Source of the DNA: Neocallimastix lanati (nom. inval.)
Taxonomy: Eukaryota > Neocallimastigomycota > Neocallimastigomycetes > Neocallimastigales > Neocallimastigaceae
Length of the DNA: 64,000 bases
Direction: 5' to 3'
Assembly (NCBI GenBank): GCA_016946835.1
Contig: JACVTC010000002.1
Coordinates: 31,001-95,000 of the forward strand
A program made the translations under genes and the position numbers. Positions 9,910 to 23,050 of the stretch are shown one piece after another. How positions within the stretch are numbered: position 1 is the stretch's first letter; each line of letters opens with the position of its first letter. Under the pieces are notes generated by a model that was not told the origin of the DNA, did no database searches, and worked only from the letters and a program-made list of their open reading frames with translations.

Positions 9910-12296
9910 ATATTTGATTTTTATATTACTTATATATATATTTTTGACATATTTTTTAATTATTAGAATATTAATTATATATAGCATTTATATTTTTTAT
10001 TTATAAAATATATGAATATATTTTTAATATGATATAATCCCATATATAATATTTTCATATAATACAATAAAAAGGTAACAGGAAAAAAAGTTTATCATTA
10101 TCTTTTTGTTTGAAAATAAAATTAATATTATAATAATAATTATATATAAATAATTATTATGAAAATTGTAATATCTTTGTTATACTATAAATAATCCTTT
10201 ACAGTGATTATGAAATTTTATAACAATAATATATGAATTTTTTTTAACCTCTTGAAAATTTAATTTTTTTTTTTTTAAAAAAAAAAAAATAAAATAAAAT
10301 AAAATAATGTAGCAAATAAATAATAATCTTACTATATATATTTAAAAATTTATAATCAATTATTTTTTGTAAATATAATGTTCAAATATAATATTTCAAG
10401 TTTTTTTTTTTTATTAATATCATATTTTATTTTATTTTATTAATAAGATTTATATGAATATTAGTAATATTTATTATTTCAACGTTTATGAATTTTTTAA
10501 AAGAAATATATATAAACTGAAATTAACATTCTAATTTATTATATTAAGATTAAATTTTCCTATTATATTTTTATAAGAAACTTTAAAATTTTATTAAAAA
10601 TATACATTAAAAAAAGGGTTGTATCTTTTTAACTTTTATATATAAATTTTCAATTATTATTAATTTTCATTATTAATTGTTATCTACTCTTTACTTGAAT
10701 TAATGGTTAATAATAGTAATAAAAGATATATACTATTATGATTCAATTTTTATATAATAATATAAATATTTATTGTAAAATAAATTATTAAATATTAATT
10801 ATTTCTTTTATACTCAAATATGTTAATATTTTTAATCTTTTTAAATTATTAGATATATTAGATATATATAAACAGTAAATTTTTAACTAATACAATTAAC
10901 TAATAAATAATAATAATAATAAATCATATAATTATTTAATTAAATAAATATAAATCTAATTAATATTTATTTTTAAAATTTATAACATTTTCTTTTAATA
11001 GTAATAATAAAAGTAATTGCTGTGGTAATAATATTAATAATAATAATAGTTATAATAATAGTAATAACTATAATAATAATAATAAGTAGTAGTAGTAGTA
11101 GTAGTAGTAGCAGTAGTGGTGGTGGTGGTGGTAGTAGTTGTATTTGTAATAATAATAATCGTAGAAGTATTAGTTTTAATAATATTTTATATTTATTAAA
11201 TAATTACATTAATTAATATTATATATTAATATTTTCTCAATGTGAAATTTATTTCATTCTTAAACCACACAAAAATATGAGTCCTAATGAATCTATTATT
11301 ATACTTATGGATTTTCAAATTTGATTTTTTTAATCAGTATAAAGATCATTCAATTTCAAAAAGATATATATAATATAAATGAAACTTTTAATATGAACAG
11401 GAATAATTCAAATAAAATATTTTACATATTTTTATTCATATGTTATTCTAATTCATTAATATTTCAGAATGTTTTCAAGATAAATTTTCTTAAATTGTTA
11501 AAAAAGTACAATTTTCTTTTTTTTTATAATTTATTTGAATTTTATTTATGTAAATAAATATTTTTATTGATATATAATTTTTTTATAATTAAATAAAGAA
11601 TATTTGATATAAAATATTAATAATAACATTATTAATATAAAACATTAATATTAGAAATTAACACTTTTTTACTTTTATTATCCATTAAAAATGCCTTATA
11701 ATGAAACAACATCACTTAATAACACTAAATTACCATATATAACTATATATTCTATTTTATATTTAATATTATTTTTAAAATATCATGCATAGCAAAGATC
11801 TAATGAAAAAAAAAATTTAAATTAAAAAATAATAATAACATTTCTATAATATTTTGAAAAATATGTAAAATTTTATGTAATTTGTAATAAATTAAGTTTA
11901 TACTAATAAAAAAAATTTGTAATAAATGATTATTCATTTTAAATAATTCATTTTAATGTAATGTTAATTTTTAAAAAAACTTTTTATTTAAATTTTTATT
12001 TCTTTATTTCATAATACATTATTTATAGTATAATACATCATTACATCATTTTAATTTTTATATATTAATAAATATATAATAATCTATATATTATTATATA
12101 CATTTAACTTTTGAAAATAGAATGAAAAAATGAAATAGTTTTATCAATAATAAATTTAAAAAAAAGAAAATATTTTTTTAAAAAAAAATTATAAAAATAT
12201 CATTATAGTGAATTATTATTTTTATTCCTATAAAGAAATATTTATTTATAAAGAAATATTAAATTATTATAATTTAATTTTATAATAATTAACTTC
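9910..12296. repeat. Intergenic block of pectate lyase unit 2
   Basis: No gene is supported. The first ~500 bp (9910-10400) are paralogous to 22187-22690. The stretch 11330-12240 is a diverged paralogue of 16930-17860, the 3' flank of the next pectate lyase copy (shared words around the TTTCAAAAAGATATATA motif). Short open frames are A/T noise. Confidence 0.6.
11094..11140. repeat. TAG/TGG trinucleotide microsatellite
   Basis: A run of AGT units passes into GGT units and back to AGT. It is absent from the paralogous unit at 22700, which lacks this block. Confidence 0.9.
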
Positions 12297-13692
12297 TTAT
12301 TGTGGACCAGCACTTTTAACAACAGAATTGTAAACATTATTAACATTTTCAGCTGAATATTGATATGGAACTGATGTAAGTCCATCAGTTCGAGTAATAG
12401 AATTGCTATTGGCTGTGGATCCGAAATCATTATTACGTTGAACAACTGATCCTTCTTGTTTAGAATCAAGATTAGTGGAAATTGGTTTGTTAGCATTACG
12501 GAAAACGTTTCCTTCTACTAAAGCTTTAGCTCCCATACGAATATTAACTGAGGAAGCTTCTATATTTTCATAAACATTATTAAAGACATGACCAGTACCA
12601 AAACGAAGAGATGGAAGACGAGAACCAACATTCTTGAAGTAATTATGATGGTAGGTAATATGTAATTTACCAGTATCTTCACTAGCATTACTATCACTAT
12701 GACCAATTAAAGAAGCCTTGTAATGATCATGAACATAATTCCAAGAAATAGTAATGTAATCGGAAGCATGAGTGAAATCAATTAAACCATCATAATAATC
12801 TTTACCATGATTTCTATCATTGAAGAATTCACAATGATCAACCCAAATGTTTGTAGATTTTTGAGCATTAATACAATCTTTATTAGAACCTAAACAGTAA
12901 CTGAATTTAAGATTTTGAATAATGATATTTTTAGCATTCTTAATCTTGAGACCAGCACCGGTAATACCAGAATTCTTATTAGCACCAATAAGAGAAGTGT
13001 TAGAATTGACAGTAACATCAGCATCCAGTTTAATAATACCATTAACTTTAATGATCTTAGCATTATTTCCTTTAAGAGCAGTTTCTAATTGAGATTGATT
13101 TGAAACAGTAATAGTTTGACCACCATTACCACCATTAGTACCACCATTCATTGAAGCATAACCAATGACTCCTGAAGAAGCAGAAGCGTTAGATGTAGCA
13201 TATTGAACATTTGGAGCATAACTATTATTTTGAGGAATAGAAGCATTATTGATAGGGGCTTTATTATTGCCAGAGTTATTCACATTTGAATTATTCACAT
13301 TTGAATTATTCACATTTGAATTATTAGCATTGGAAGGAGAAACTTCATTTGAAGGAACACATTGAGAATACCATTGATTCATGGGTTTACAAGCATAACC
13401 AGAAGAACAACAAGTTACACCATTCCAAGTTGAACTAATTAAAAAAAAAAATTAAAAAATATATGTATATATAAAATATATAAAAAAAGAAAATTTTTAT
13501 ATTTCATAATTAATATGATTTATCTTCAAATTAAATATTATTTTTAAATTTATATTAAATTTTTTCAAAATAATAATAAATAATTAAATAATTAAATAAA
13601 TACCCTCCACATTGACCAAATGGAGATGCACAATTAGCAGCAAAAACGGAAGCGAAATTAAATAAAGAAGTTATAATAATAAATGATTTCAT
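12297..13692 (-). CDS. Secreted CBM1-pectate lyase PL1, copy 2 (two exons)
   Basis: This is a predicted 408-residue secreted pectate lyase. Exon 1 is 13692-13604, intron 13603-13435 (GTATTT...TTAG, 169 nt), exon 2 13434-12297; both together are exactly 409 codons. Residues 1-18 form a signal peptide (MKSFIIITSLFNFASVFA). Residues 20-57 form a CBM1 module: CASPFGQCGG, then STWNGVTCCSSGYACKP and NQWYSQCVP with conserved cysteines and aromatic residues. The intron splits the second Gly codon of QCGG. An Asn-rich linker with three NSNVN repeats precedes the PL1 beta-helix, which has WVDHCEF, the Ca-site region DGLIDFTHASDYI, and the RLPSLR catalytic motif. There is no dockerin, so it is probably a free enzyme that binds cellulose while attacking pectin. 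Exon 2 differs from copy 4 at only four residues. Confidence 0.93.
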
Positions 13693-16600
13693 TTTTAATA
13701 ATAATAAAAGATTAAGGATTTATTAATAAATTTAATATAATTATTTAATATATATATTTTTTTATAATAAATTATTTATAATAAATAAATATTTTTTATT
13801 TATTTAATAAATATAAAATATATAATTATTAAAAAAAAAAAATAAAATAAAGAAAATTTACTGTATTTATAAAAAATTTTAAAATTTTTATAAATTTATA
13901 AATTTATAAATAATATTATTTAAATTAAAATATATATTATAAAAGATATTCTTTAAAATTTTGACTAAAATTTAATTTCATTATAATATTAATATCATAA
14001 ATAGAGGGAAAATTTTTATAAAGTTTATATTTAATAATTTATTATATAATAAATTAAAAATTTATTAATAAATTTTAATAAATATTAAAATATATTTTAT
14101 TTTTTTTTAAATTAATTATCATTGTTAATAAATTATATATTTAAAAAATTCTTTTTAAACTAATAGGATATTTCTTATAACATTATTCTTTAAATTTTTT
14201 TATTGTTATATAATTTAAAATAATATAAATAAAAATTATACACATTTGTACAGGTAAATTGCATGCCGTTATTTGTGGTGTACATATTATTATTTAAGTT
14301 TTAAATTTTCTTTAATTAAACATTTTATTATAATAAAGTTTTGTTTCATGTTATTATTCTAATTATTTATGTTTTATAATCATCATTATAAAATTTTTAA
14401 TAATTATTGAATTAATATTAATAAATATCTTTTATATTAATTTATTTGTTATAAAATATTAAATATGGGAATACTTCATTATTTATTTATATAAATATAT
14501 ATTTATATATTTTATTAAATTTATTTAATATTAAATTAATAGTTTTATATGTAATTAATAAATATAAATACATATTTTATAATTTTATTTCAAATTTTTA
14601 AACTCTATAATGTTATAATAACGGCCAAATAAAAAAAATCTTTAATTTTTTTTTTTAATCTTTGTTTTAAATAATAATTATAATTTTATATTTTTTTTTT
14701 AATCTTTGTTTTAAATAATAATTATAATTTTAAAAATAATTATAATTTTAACCTTAATAATACTAATAATAAAATTATTATTAATAAATTATCATTATAA
14801 ACCTTTTAAAGTTATTTACTTCATATTTATAAATATATTTTTATTTATTTATCTATTAAATAATATATTAAATATGGGAATATTTCATAATATTTTCTTT
14901 TTTAGATTATATAAAGAATGCTATTTTATAAACTTATTGCTTTAATAAAAAGATAATAAACTTTAAATTATAATTTTTAATATAAATTGTAATATCTATT
15001 TTTAAACTATAATCATTTTTACTTATTGTAAAGTTTTATAATATTACTTTATAATCTTTTTTTTTAAAAGCTCTGGAAAATTTAACTTTCTTTTTTCAAA
15101 AAAAAAAAAAAAAAAAAAAAATACAAGTTTTTAAAAATTTAAATATTATTTTTAAAAATTAATAATTATTTTTTTTGTTATATAATATATCAGTAATTTT
15201 TATATAAAAAAAATAAAAATAATTTAATAGTATTAGTATTAAATTCAATTACTTATAATATAAAAAAAAGTAGTATTAAATTCAATTACTTCTTTTTTTT
15301 TTTTATGTTATTTATAATTTTTAATTTGTTTTCATTTAAATAATATTAATTTTTTATCTCTACTTATTATTTTGTCCTTTTTTATTTTAATCTTTTTATT
15401 TTTATATTAATTTTAATATATACAATATTTGTTTTCTTTTCTTACTATAAATATAAATCACAGCATAATAATAATTATTAAATAATTATTATTTGTTTAT
15501 TGATTATTATTATTACTATTATCATCTTTATATTTATATTTTTAATTTTCATTAATTTAATATATATAAAAAATATATTGTATTGTTTTCTCTGTATAAA
15601 TATAAATTATTTCATAGTATAAAATTAATGGTAAGAAATATTAATAAATATTTAATTCATTCTTTATTTAATATTCAAACAAAATTAAATATTATATAAA
15701 AGTAAATACAATAAAGTTTTTTGAAATAAAAATATTTATTATAATTATATGAAGGTTATATGAAATATTTCGTTTTAATTTATTAAAATTTTTTATTGTA
15801 TAATAAATATTAACATATAGAATTGTTATGGTAATAAGTAAATTATAAATTATGTATTTCTTTGAAAATTATTAAATATTAAATATAATATAATTTTGAA
15901 GTTTCTGTTTCATGGTTTAATTATTTTTAATTAAAATAAAATTATTCTGTTATTTATTTTCATTATATGTATTTTTTCCATTATTAATTAGTTAATTTCA
16001 TATTTATAAATATTAAATATAGTTATTTTTTTTATTAAATAATATCAAATATGAGAAAGTCATTTTTTTTTATTTACTATTATATTCATTATTTCGTTTG
16101 AACTTAATATATATAATAAATTATAATTTTTAATAAATTTAAGGTTTAAAATTATACATATAAAAATATTTATTTATAAACTTTAATTTTATATATTTAT
16201 ATATTTTTAAAAGAATTAAGTTTTATCATATTTGTAACAAATTAAAAAAAAAAAAAAAAAAAAAAAAGAAAATAAATAAAATATAAATAAATTATAAATA
16301 AAAAATTAATATATAATAATAATATTAATATTTATATTTTTTAAAAATATTAAGTAAATTTTACAAGTAATATTTAATAAAATGTAACAAATAAAGAATT
16401 AAAATAGAAATAAAAAAATAAAGTATTATTCCTTCTATAATATTTACATTTATTAAGTTTAATAATCAAAATTTATTATATTTTATTTATTTTTGTTTCA
16501 AAATTCTAATTTTATAATATCATATTAAAATAGTTTTTAAGTTCTGACACAAATCTTTTTTTTTTATTTATTTTTTTCCCGCTATTCTGAAAGTATATGT

Positions 16601-17872
16601 TTGGAGAAAATATTTACTATATAATTAAAAAAAAAATTTTTTTATTAAATATTTTAATAATTAAATAATAATATTTAAATTTATAATTATTATATATGTT
16701 ATAATTTCATATAATATAATAAAAGGGTAACTAAAAAAAGAATGTTTCTTATTTACTTTTTGTTTGAAAATAGATTTATTAATAAACCAATAATTAATAT
16801 TAAAATAATTTTTATTATGAATATTGTAATATTTTTTTTTTTAATTCATAAATAATCCTTTTCAGGGATTACTAAAAAATTATAATAATAATATTTTAAT
16901 TTGTTTTTAACCTCTTGAATATTTAATTTTTTTAATTAGATCATTCTATTTCAAAAAGATATATAGAATATAAATAAAATTTTAATATCATTATAAATAA
17001 TTCAAATAAAATATTTTATATATTTTTATTTATATATTATCTTAATTAATTAATCTTTCAATGTTCTCAAGATAAATTTCCCTAAAATTTTCATAGAGTT
17101 CAAGGTTTTTTTTTTTTTTTTTTTAGTTTTATAGATATATATAAATATTTTTATCAATTTATAATTTTTTTAAAATTAAATAAAGATTATTTGATACGAA
17201 CATCATGAATTTTTAATTATTATAACATTATTAATAAAAAGTATTAATATTAGAAATTAACATTTTTTCACTATTATTATATAATAAAAAATCCTTACAA
17301 TGAATTAACTTAACATAAAGACATTAAATTAGTATTTATAATTATTTATTTTATATTATATTTAATATTATTTTTAAAATACTAAGTATAGTAAAGATCT
17401 TACAAAAATAACTTTTTTAATTAAAAAATAATTACAATATTTTGAAAAATAAATAAAATTTTAGATAATTCTTTAAAAGTTAGGTTTATATTAATAAAAT
17501 ATATTTAATTCATTTTTAATAATTCATTCTATGAAATATTAATTTTTAAATAATAATTTTTTTAATGAACATTAATTTTTTTATTTCACATTATAATATT
17601 CATAGTATACTATATATCATTTTAAATTTTTACATAATAATAATAATAATATAATAATCCATAAATTATTATATACATTTAACTTTTGAAAATAAAATAA
17701 AAAAATGAAATAGTTTTATCAATAACATATTTAAAAAAAAGAAAATATTTTTTTAAAAAAAATTATAAAAATATCATTATAGTGAATAATTATTTTTATT
17801 ATTCCTAAAAATAAATATTTATTTATAAAAAATATTAAATTATTAAAATTTAATTTTATAATAATTAACTTC
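13693..17872. repeat. Intergenic spacer between pectate lyase copies 2 and 3
   Basis: No gene is supported. It is near-identical to 24445-28659 (offset about 10.75-10.79 kb). Both hold AACGGCCAAATAAAAAAAATC (14622; 25395), a tandem of AATCTTTGTTTTAAATAA, and GTCAGACTT-like words before CCCGCTATTCTGAAAG (16580; 27345). Differences are mainly homopolymer lengths and scattered substitutions. Confidence 0.75.
14245..14300 (-). promoter_or_regulatory. Conserved upstream block of pectate lyase copy 2
   Basis: It lies about 555 bp upstream of the ATG and contains GTACAGGTAAATTGCATGCCG and GTGGTGTACATATTATTATT. The same block precedes every unit (2265, 20215, 25018, 30710). It is one of the few non-A/T words upstream, so it may be a promoter element or simply duplicated DNA. 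Confidence 0.4.
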
Positions 17873-19288
17873 TTATTGTGGACCAGCACTTTTAACAACA
17901 GAATTATAAACATTATTAACATTTTCAGCTGAATATTGATATGGAACTGAAATAAGTCCATCAGTTCGAGTAATAGAATTGCTATTGGCTGTGGATCCGA
18001 AATCATTATTACGTTGAACAACTGATCCTTCTTGTTTGGAATCAAGATTAGTGGAAATTGGTTTGTTAGCATTACGGAAAACGTTTCCTTCTACTAAAGC
18101 TTTAGCTCCCATACGAATATTAACTGAAGAAGTATCTACATTTTCATAAACATTATTAAAGACATGACCAGTACCAAAACGAAGAGATGGAAGACGAGAA
18201 CCAACATTCTTGAAGTAATTATGATGATAGGTAATATGTAATTTACCAGTATCTTCACTAGCATTACTATCACTATGACCAATTAAAGAAGCCTTGTAAT
18301 GATCATGAACATAATTCCAAGAAATAGTAATGTAATCGGAAGCATGAGTGAAATCAATTAAACCATCATAATAATCTTTACCATGGTTTCTATCATTGAA
18401 GAATTCACAATGATCAACCCAAATATTTGTAGATTTTTGAGCATTAATACAATCTTTATTAGAACCTAAACAGTAACTGAATTTAAGATTTTGAATAATG
18501 ATATTTTTAGCATTCTTAATCTTGAGACCAGCACCGGTAATACCCGAATTCTTATTAGCACCAATAAGAGAAGTGTTAGAATTGACAGTAACATCAGCAT
18601 TAAGTTTAATAATTCCATTAACTTTAATGATCTTAGCATTATTTCCTTTAAGAGCAGTTTCTAATTGAGATTGATTTGAAACAGTAATAGTTTGACCACC
18701 ACTACCACCATTAGTACCACCATTCATTGAAGCATAACCAATGACTCCTGAAGAAGCAGAAGCGTTAGATGTAGCATATTGAACATTTGGAGCATAACTA
18801 TTATTTTGAGGAATAGAAGCATTATTGGTAGGAGCTTTATTATTATTGCTAGCGTTATTCACATTTGAATTATTCACATTTGAATTATTCACATTTGAAT
18901 TATTCACATTTGAATTATTAGCATTGGAAGAAGGAGAAACTTCATTTGAAGGAACACATTGAGAATACCATTGATTCATGGATTTACAAGCATAACCAGA
19001 AGAACAACAAGTTACACCATTCCAAGTTGAACTAATTAAAAAAAAATTAAAAAAAAATATGTATATATAAAATATATAAAAAAAAGAAAATTTTTATATT
19101 TCATAATTAATATGATTTATCTTCAAATTAAAAATTATTTTTAAATTTATATTAAATTTTTTCAAAATAATAATAAATAATTAAATAAATAATAAATACC
19201 CTCCACATTGACCAAATGGAGATGCACAATTAGCAGCAAAAACGGAAGCGATATTAAATAAAGAAGTTATAATAATAAATGATTTCAT
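17873..19288 (-). CDS. Secreted CBM1-pectate lyase PL1, copy 3 (two exons)
   Basis: Predicted 415 residues. Exon 1 is 19288-19200, intron 19199-19032 (168 nt), exon 2 19031-17873, summing to 416 codons. The architecture is that of copy 2: signal peptide, CBM1, Asn-rich linker with four NSNVN repeats, then PL1. The catalytic domain carries the same WVDH and RLPSLR motifs. Residues ENVDTSS and the 3' flank group it with copy 5 rather than with copies 2 and 4. It reads LISVPYQYS near the C-terminus where others have LTSVPYQYS. A solo LTR sits 282 bp upstream of the start codon in this copy only, and may alter its promoter. Confidence 0.93.
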
Positions 19289-19569
19289 TTTTAATAATTA
19301 TAAAAGATAAATGATTTATTAATAAAATACAATATAATTATTTTATATATATAATTTTTTATAATAAATTATTATGGATATATTTATATTTTTTATTTAT
19401 CTAATAAATATAAAAAATATAATAATTTACAAAACAAAAAAAAAAAAAAATAAAAAAAATTTACTGGTATTTATAACAAATTTTAATATTTTTAAAAATT
19501 ATAAATTAATGAAAAGTACTATATACATTAATTAAAATGCATAAATATTATAGATAAATACATAATAAC
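19289..19569. promoter_or_regulatory. Proximal promoter region of copy 3
   Basis: 281 bp of A/T-rich DNA between the start codon and the solo LTR. It is homologous to 30132-30405 upstream of copy 5 (shared TTAATGAAAAGTACTATATA). No clear core promoter motif stands out above background. Confidence 0.35.
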
Positions 19570-19901
19570 TGTTATGAATTTTGAACTTTTGCAATTATCA
19601 TTTATTATATTTTGTTAATTTAGAAATATATGTTTATAAAATAATTACTATAGTATATTAAATAATTATATGTAATGTATTTTATATTATTATATTAATA
19701 TATGATATTGCTTATTAATATATTAATGGTATCATGTGATGTCATACCAATTATTTTAATGCTCATATATTATATAATAATTCAAGAATATAATTATTAG
19801 ATAGGAGTTCTTACTCATATAAATAAAATATTGTAATAATTAATATAATTGAATATATCAATAAATATATAGTATTAACTATAATTGTTATTTTTCTAAC
19901 A
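19570..19901. mobile_element. Solo LTR with target duplication
   Basis: 332 bp, starting TGTTATGAATTTTG and ending TTTTTCTAACA. It is flanked by a perfect 5-bp duplication ATAAC (19565-19569 and 19902-19906). The paralogous promoter of copy 5 has the uninterrupted site (ATAATAACAATATTT near 30401). No internal retrotransposon sequence is present, as expected after LTR-LTR recombination. It shares only the terminal TGTTA/TAACA with the two copia LTRs, so it is a different family. Confidence 0.85.
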
Positions 19902-21483
19902 ATAACATTATTTAAATATTTTGACTAAATTTAATTTCATTATAATATTAATATAACAAATGGAGGGAAAATTTTTATAAAGTTTATATATTAATAATTA
20001 ATTATATAATAAATTAAAAATTTATTAATAAATTTTAATAAATATTAAAATATATTTTATTTTTTTTAAATTAATTATCATTATTAATAAATTATATATT
20101 TAAAAAAATTCGTTTTAAACTAATAGGATATTTTTTATAAAATTACTATTTAAATAATTTTTACTATATTTTATTGTTATATAAATTAAAATAATATAAA
20201 TAAAAAATAAACACTTTTGTACATTGCCATTATTTTATTTGCGGTGTACATATTATTATTTAAGTTTAAAATTTTCTTTAATTAAACATATAAAGTTTTG
20301 TTTCATGTTATTATTCTTACTAGTTATAAATAATATTTATATTTTATTATCATCATTATAAAATATTTAATAATTATTGAATTAATATTAATTAATATCT
20401 TTTCTATTAATTTATTTATTAAAAAATATTATATATGGGTATAACTCATTATTTATATTTATATAAATATATATATTTTAATATGATTTATATGAAATTA
20501 ATATATACAAATACATGTATTTTGTATATTTTATAAATAATTATTTTTAAAATTTTTAAAGTAATATAATAAAAAGATAAGGAAAAAAAAATCTATATTA
20601 TTATCATTTTGTTTTAAATAATAATTATAATTATAAAAATAATTATAATATTAATTTTAGCATTAATTATACTAATAATAAATTATTATTATGAATCTTT
20701 CAATGTTATAAACTTCATATTTATAAATATATTTTTATTTATTTATCAATTAAATAATATATTAAATATGGGAATATTTCATTATATTTTCTTTTTTAGA
20801 TTATATTAATTACATGAAATTAATATAAATTATATATATATTATAGTTATATTTTAATATACTTTTATTATATTTTTAAATAATTCAAATTCAATAAAAA
20901 GATTAATAATAAAAAATGTTTTTTATAAACTTTTTGCTTTAATAAAAAGATAATAATAGATACATTATAATATTTAATATAAATCATTATTTATATTTTT
21001 AAACTATAATCGTTATTACTGAATGTAAAGTTTTAAATATTACTTGATTATCTTTTTTTTTTTAAACCTCTGGAATATTTAATTTTCTTTAAAAAAAAAA
21101 ATGCAAATATTTAAAAATATAAATATTAATTTTTAAAAATTAATAATTATTTTTTTATGTTATATAATATTTCAGTAATTCTTATTTAAAAAATAAAAAT
21201 TTAAAATAATTTAATACTATTAGTATTAAATTCAATTTCTTCTTTTTTTTATATTATTTATAATTTTTAAAATTCTATTATTTAAATAATATTAATTTTT
21301 TATCTACTAATTATTTTGTTCTTTCTTTGAAATTTTTTAAATATTAAATATAATTTTAAAGTTTTGGTTTCATGTTACATTTCTTTTTAATTAAAAAAAA
21401 AAAAAAAAATTTTTTTTTTATTTATTTTCATTATATGTATTTAATAGTTAATTAGTTAATTCCATATTTATAAATATATTAAA

Positions 21484-21534
<51 letters not shown>

Positions 21535-21732
21535 ATAATATTAAATATGAGAATGTCATTTTTTTATTTACTATTATATTCATTATTTAGTTTGAACTTA
21601 ATATATATAATAAATAATATTTTTTTAATAAATTTAAGGTTTAGAATTATACATATAAAAATATTTATTTATAAATTTAATTATATATATTTATATATTT
21701 TTAAAAGAATTAAGTTTTATCATATTTGTAAC

Positions 21733-21769
<37 letters not shown>

Positions 21770-22664
21770 AAATAAAATAAAATAAACAAATGAATAGAAA
21801 ATACATAAAAAATAAATATATTATAAATAAAAAATTAATATATTATATATTACATAAATATTTATATTTTTTAAAATTATTAAGTAAAATTTCCAAGTAA
21901 TATTTAAGAAAAAAGGTAACAAATAAAGAATAAAAATAGAAATAAAAAAATTAAGTATTATTCCTTGTATAATATTTACATTTATTAAGTATAATAATCA
22001 AAATTTATTATATTTTATTTATTTTTGTTTCAAAATTCTAATTTTATATTAAAATGGTTTTTAAGTTCTGACACAGATCCTTTTTTTTTTTTTTTCCCGC
22101 TATTTTGAAAATATAAAAAATAATTTTTATTTGAATTATTTTAATAATTAAATATTAATATTTAAATTCATAATTATTATATTATACTATTTGATTTTTA
22201 TTTATATATATATTTTTTTGACACATTTTTTATTTAATTATAAAATATTAATTATATATAGATATATTTTTTATTTATAAAATATATGAATATATTTTTA
22301 ATTTGATATTATCTCATATAAAATTTTCATATAATACAATAAAAAGGTAACAGGAAAAAAAGTTTTTCATTATCTTTTTGTTTGAAAATAAAATTAAAAT
22401 TATAATAATAATTATATTTAAATAATTATTAGGAAAATTGTAATATCTTTATTATACTATAAATAATCCTTTACAGTGATTGTGAAATTTTATAACAATA
22501 ATATATGAATTTTTTTTCACTTCTTGAATATTTAATTTTTTTTTTTAAAAAAAAAAAAAATAAAATAAAATAAAGTAACGAATAAATAATAATTTTGCTA
22601 TATATATTTAAAAATTTATAATCAATTATTTTTTGTAAATATAATGTTCAAATATAATATTTCA

Positions 22665-22695
<31 letters not shown>

Positions 22696-23050
22696 GTTTT
22701 GTTTTTATTAATAAATTTTACATTAAAAAAACATTTTATTTAAATTTTTATATTTTTATTTCATAATACATTATTTAATACATCATTACATCATTTTAAT
22801 TTGTATATATTAATAAAAAAATAATAATCAATAAATTATTATATACATTTAACTTTTGAAATAGAATAAAAAAATAAAATTAAATAATTTTATATATAAT
22901 ATATTTAAAAAAAAAGACAATCTTTTTTAAAAAAAATAATTTATAAAAATATCATTATAGTGAATAATTATTTTTATTATTCCTATAAATAAATATTTAT
23001 TTATAAAAAATATTAAATTATTATAATTTAATTTTATAATAATTAACTTC
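19902..23050. repeat. Intergenic spacer between pectate lyase copies 3 and 4
   Basis: No gene is supported. 19907-20200 continues the promoter region shared by all copies. The conserved upstream block is at 20215-20265 in a diverged form. 20210-22187 is the paralogue of 2265-4125, and 22187-22690 of 9910-10400. At about 22680-22715 a long T run marks a ~1.5 kb deletion relative to unit 2. Confidence 0.65.
21487..21535. repeat. ATT trinucleotide microsatellite
   Basis: About 16 uninterrupted ATT units. The paralogue near 3560 has only a few, so the array expanded after duplication. Confidence 0.9.

Noticed and set aside
11022-11216. 64-codon frame with poly-Ser/Gly
   Set aside because: It is the TAG/TGG microsatellite read in frame, and it is absent from the paralogous unit.
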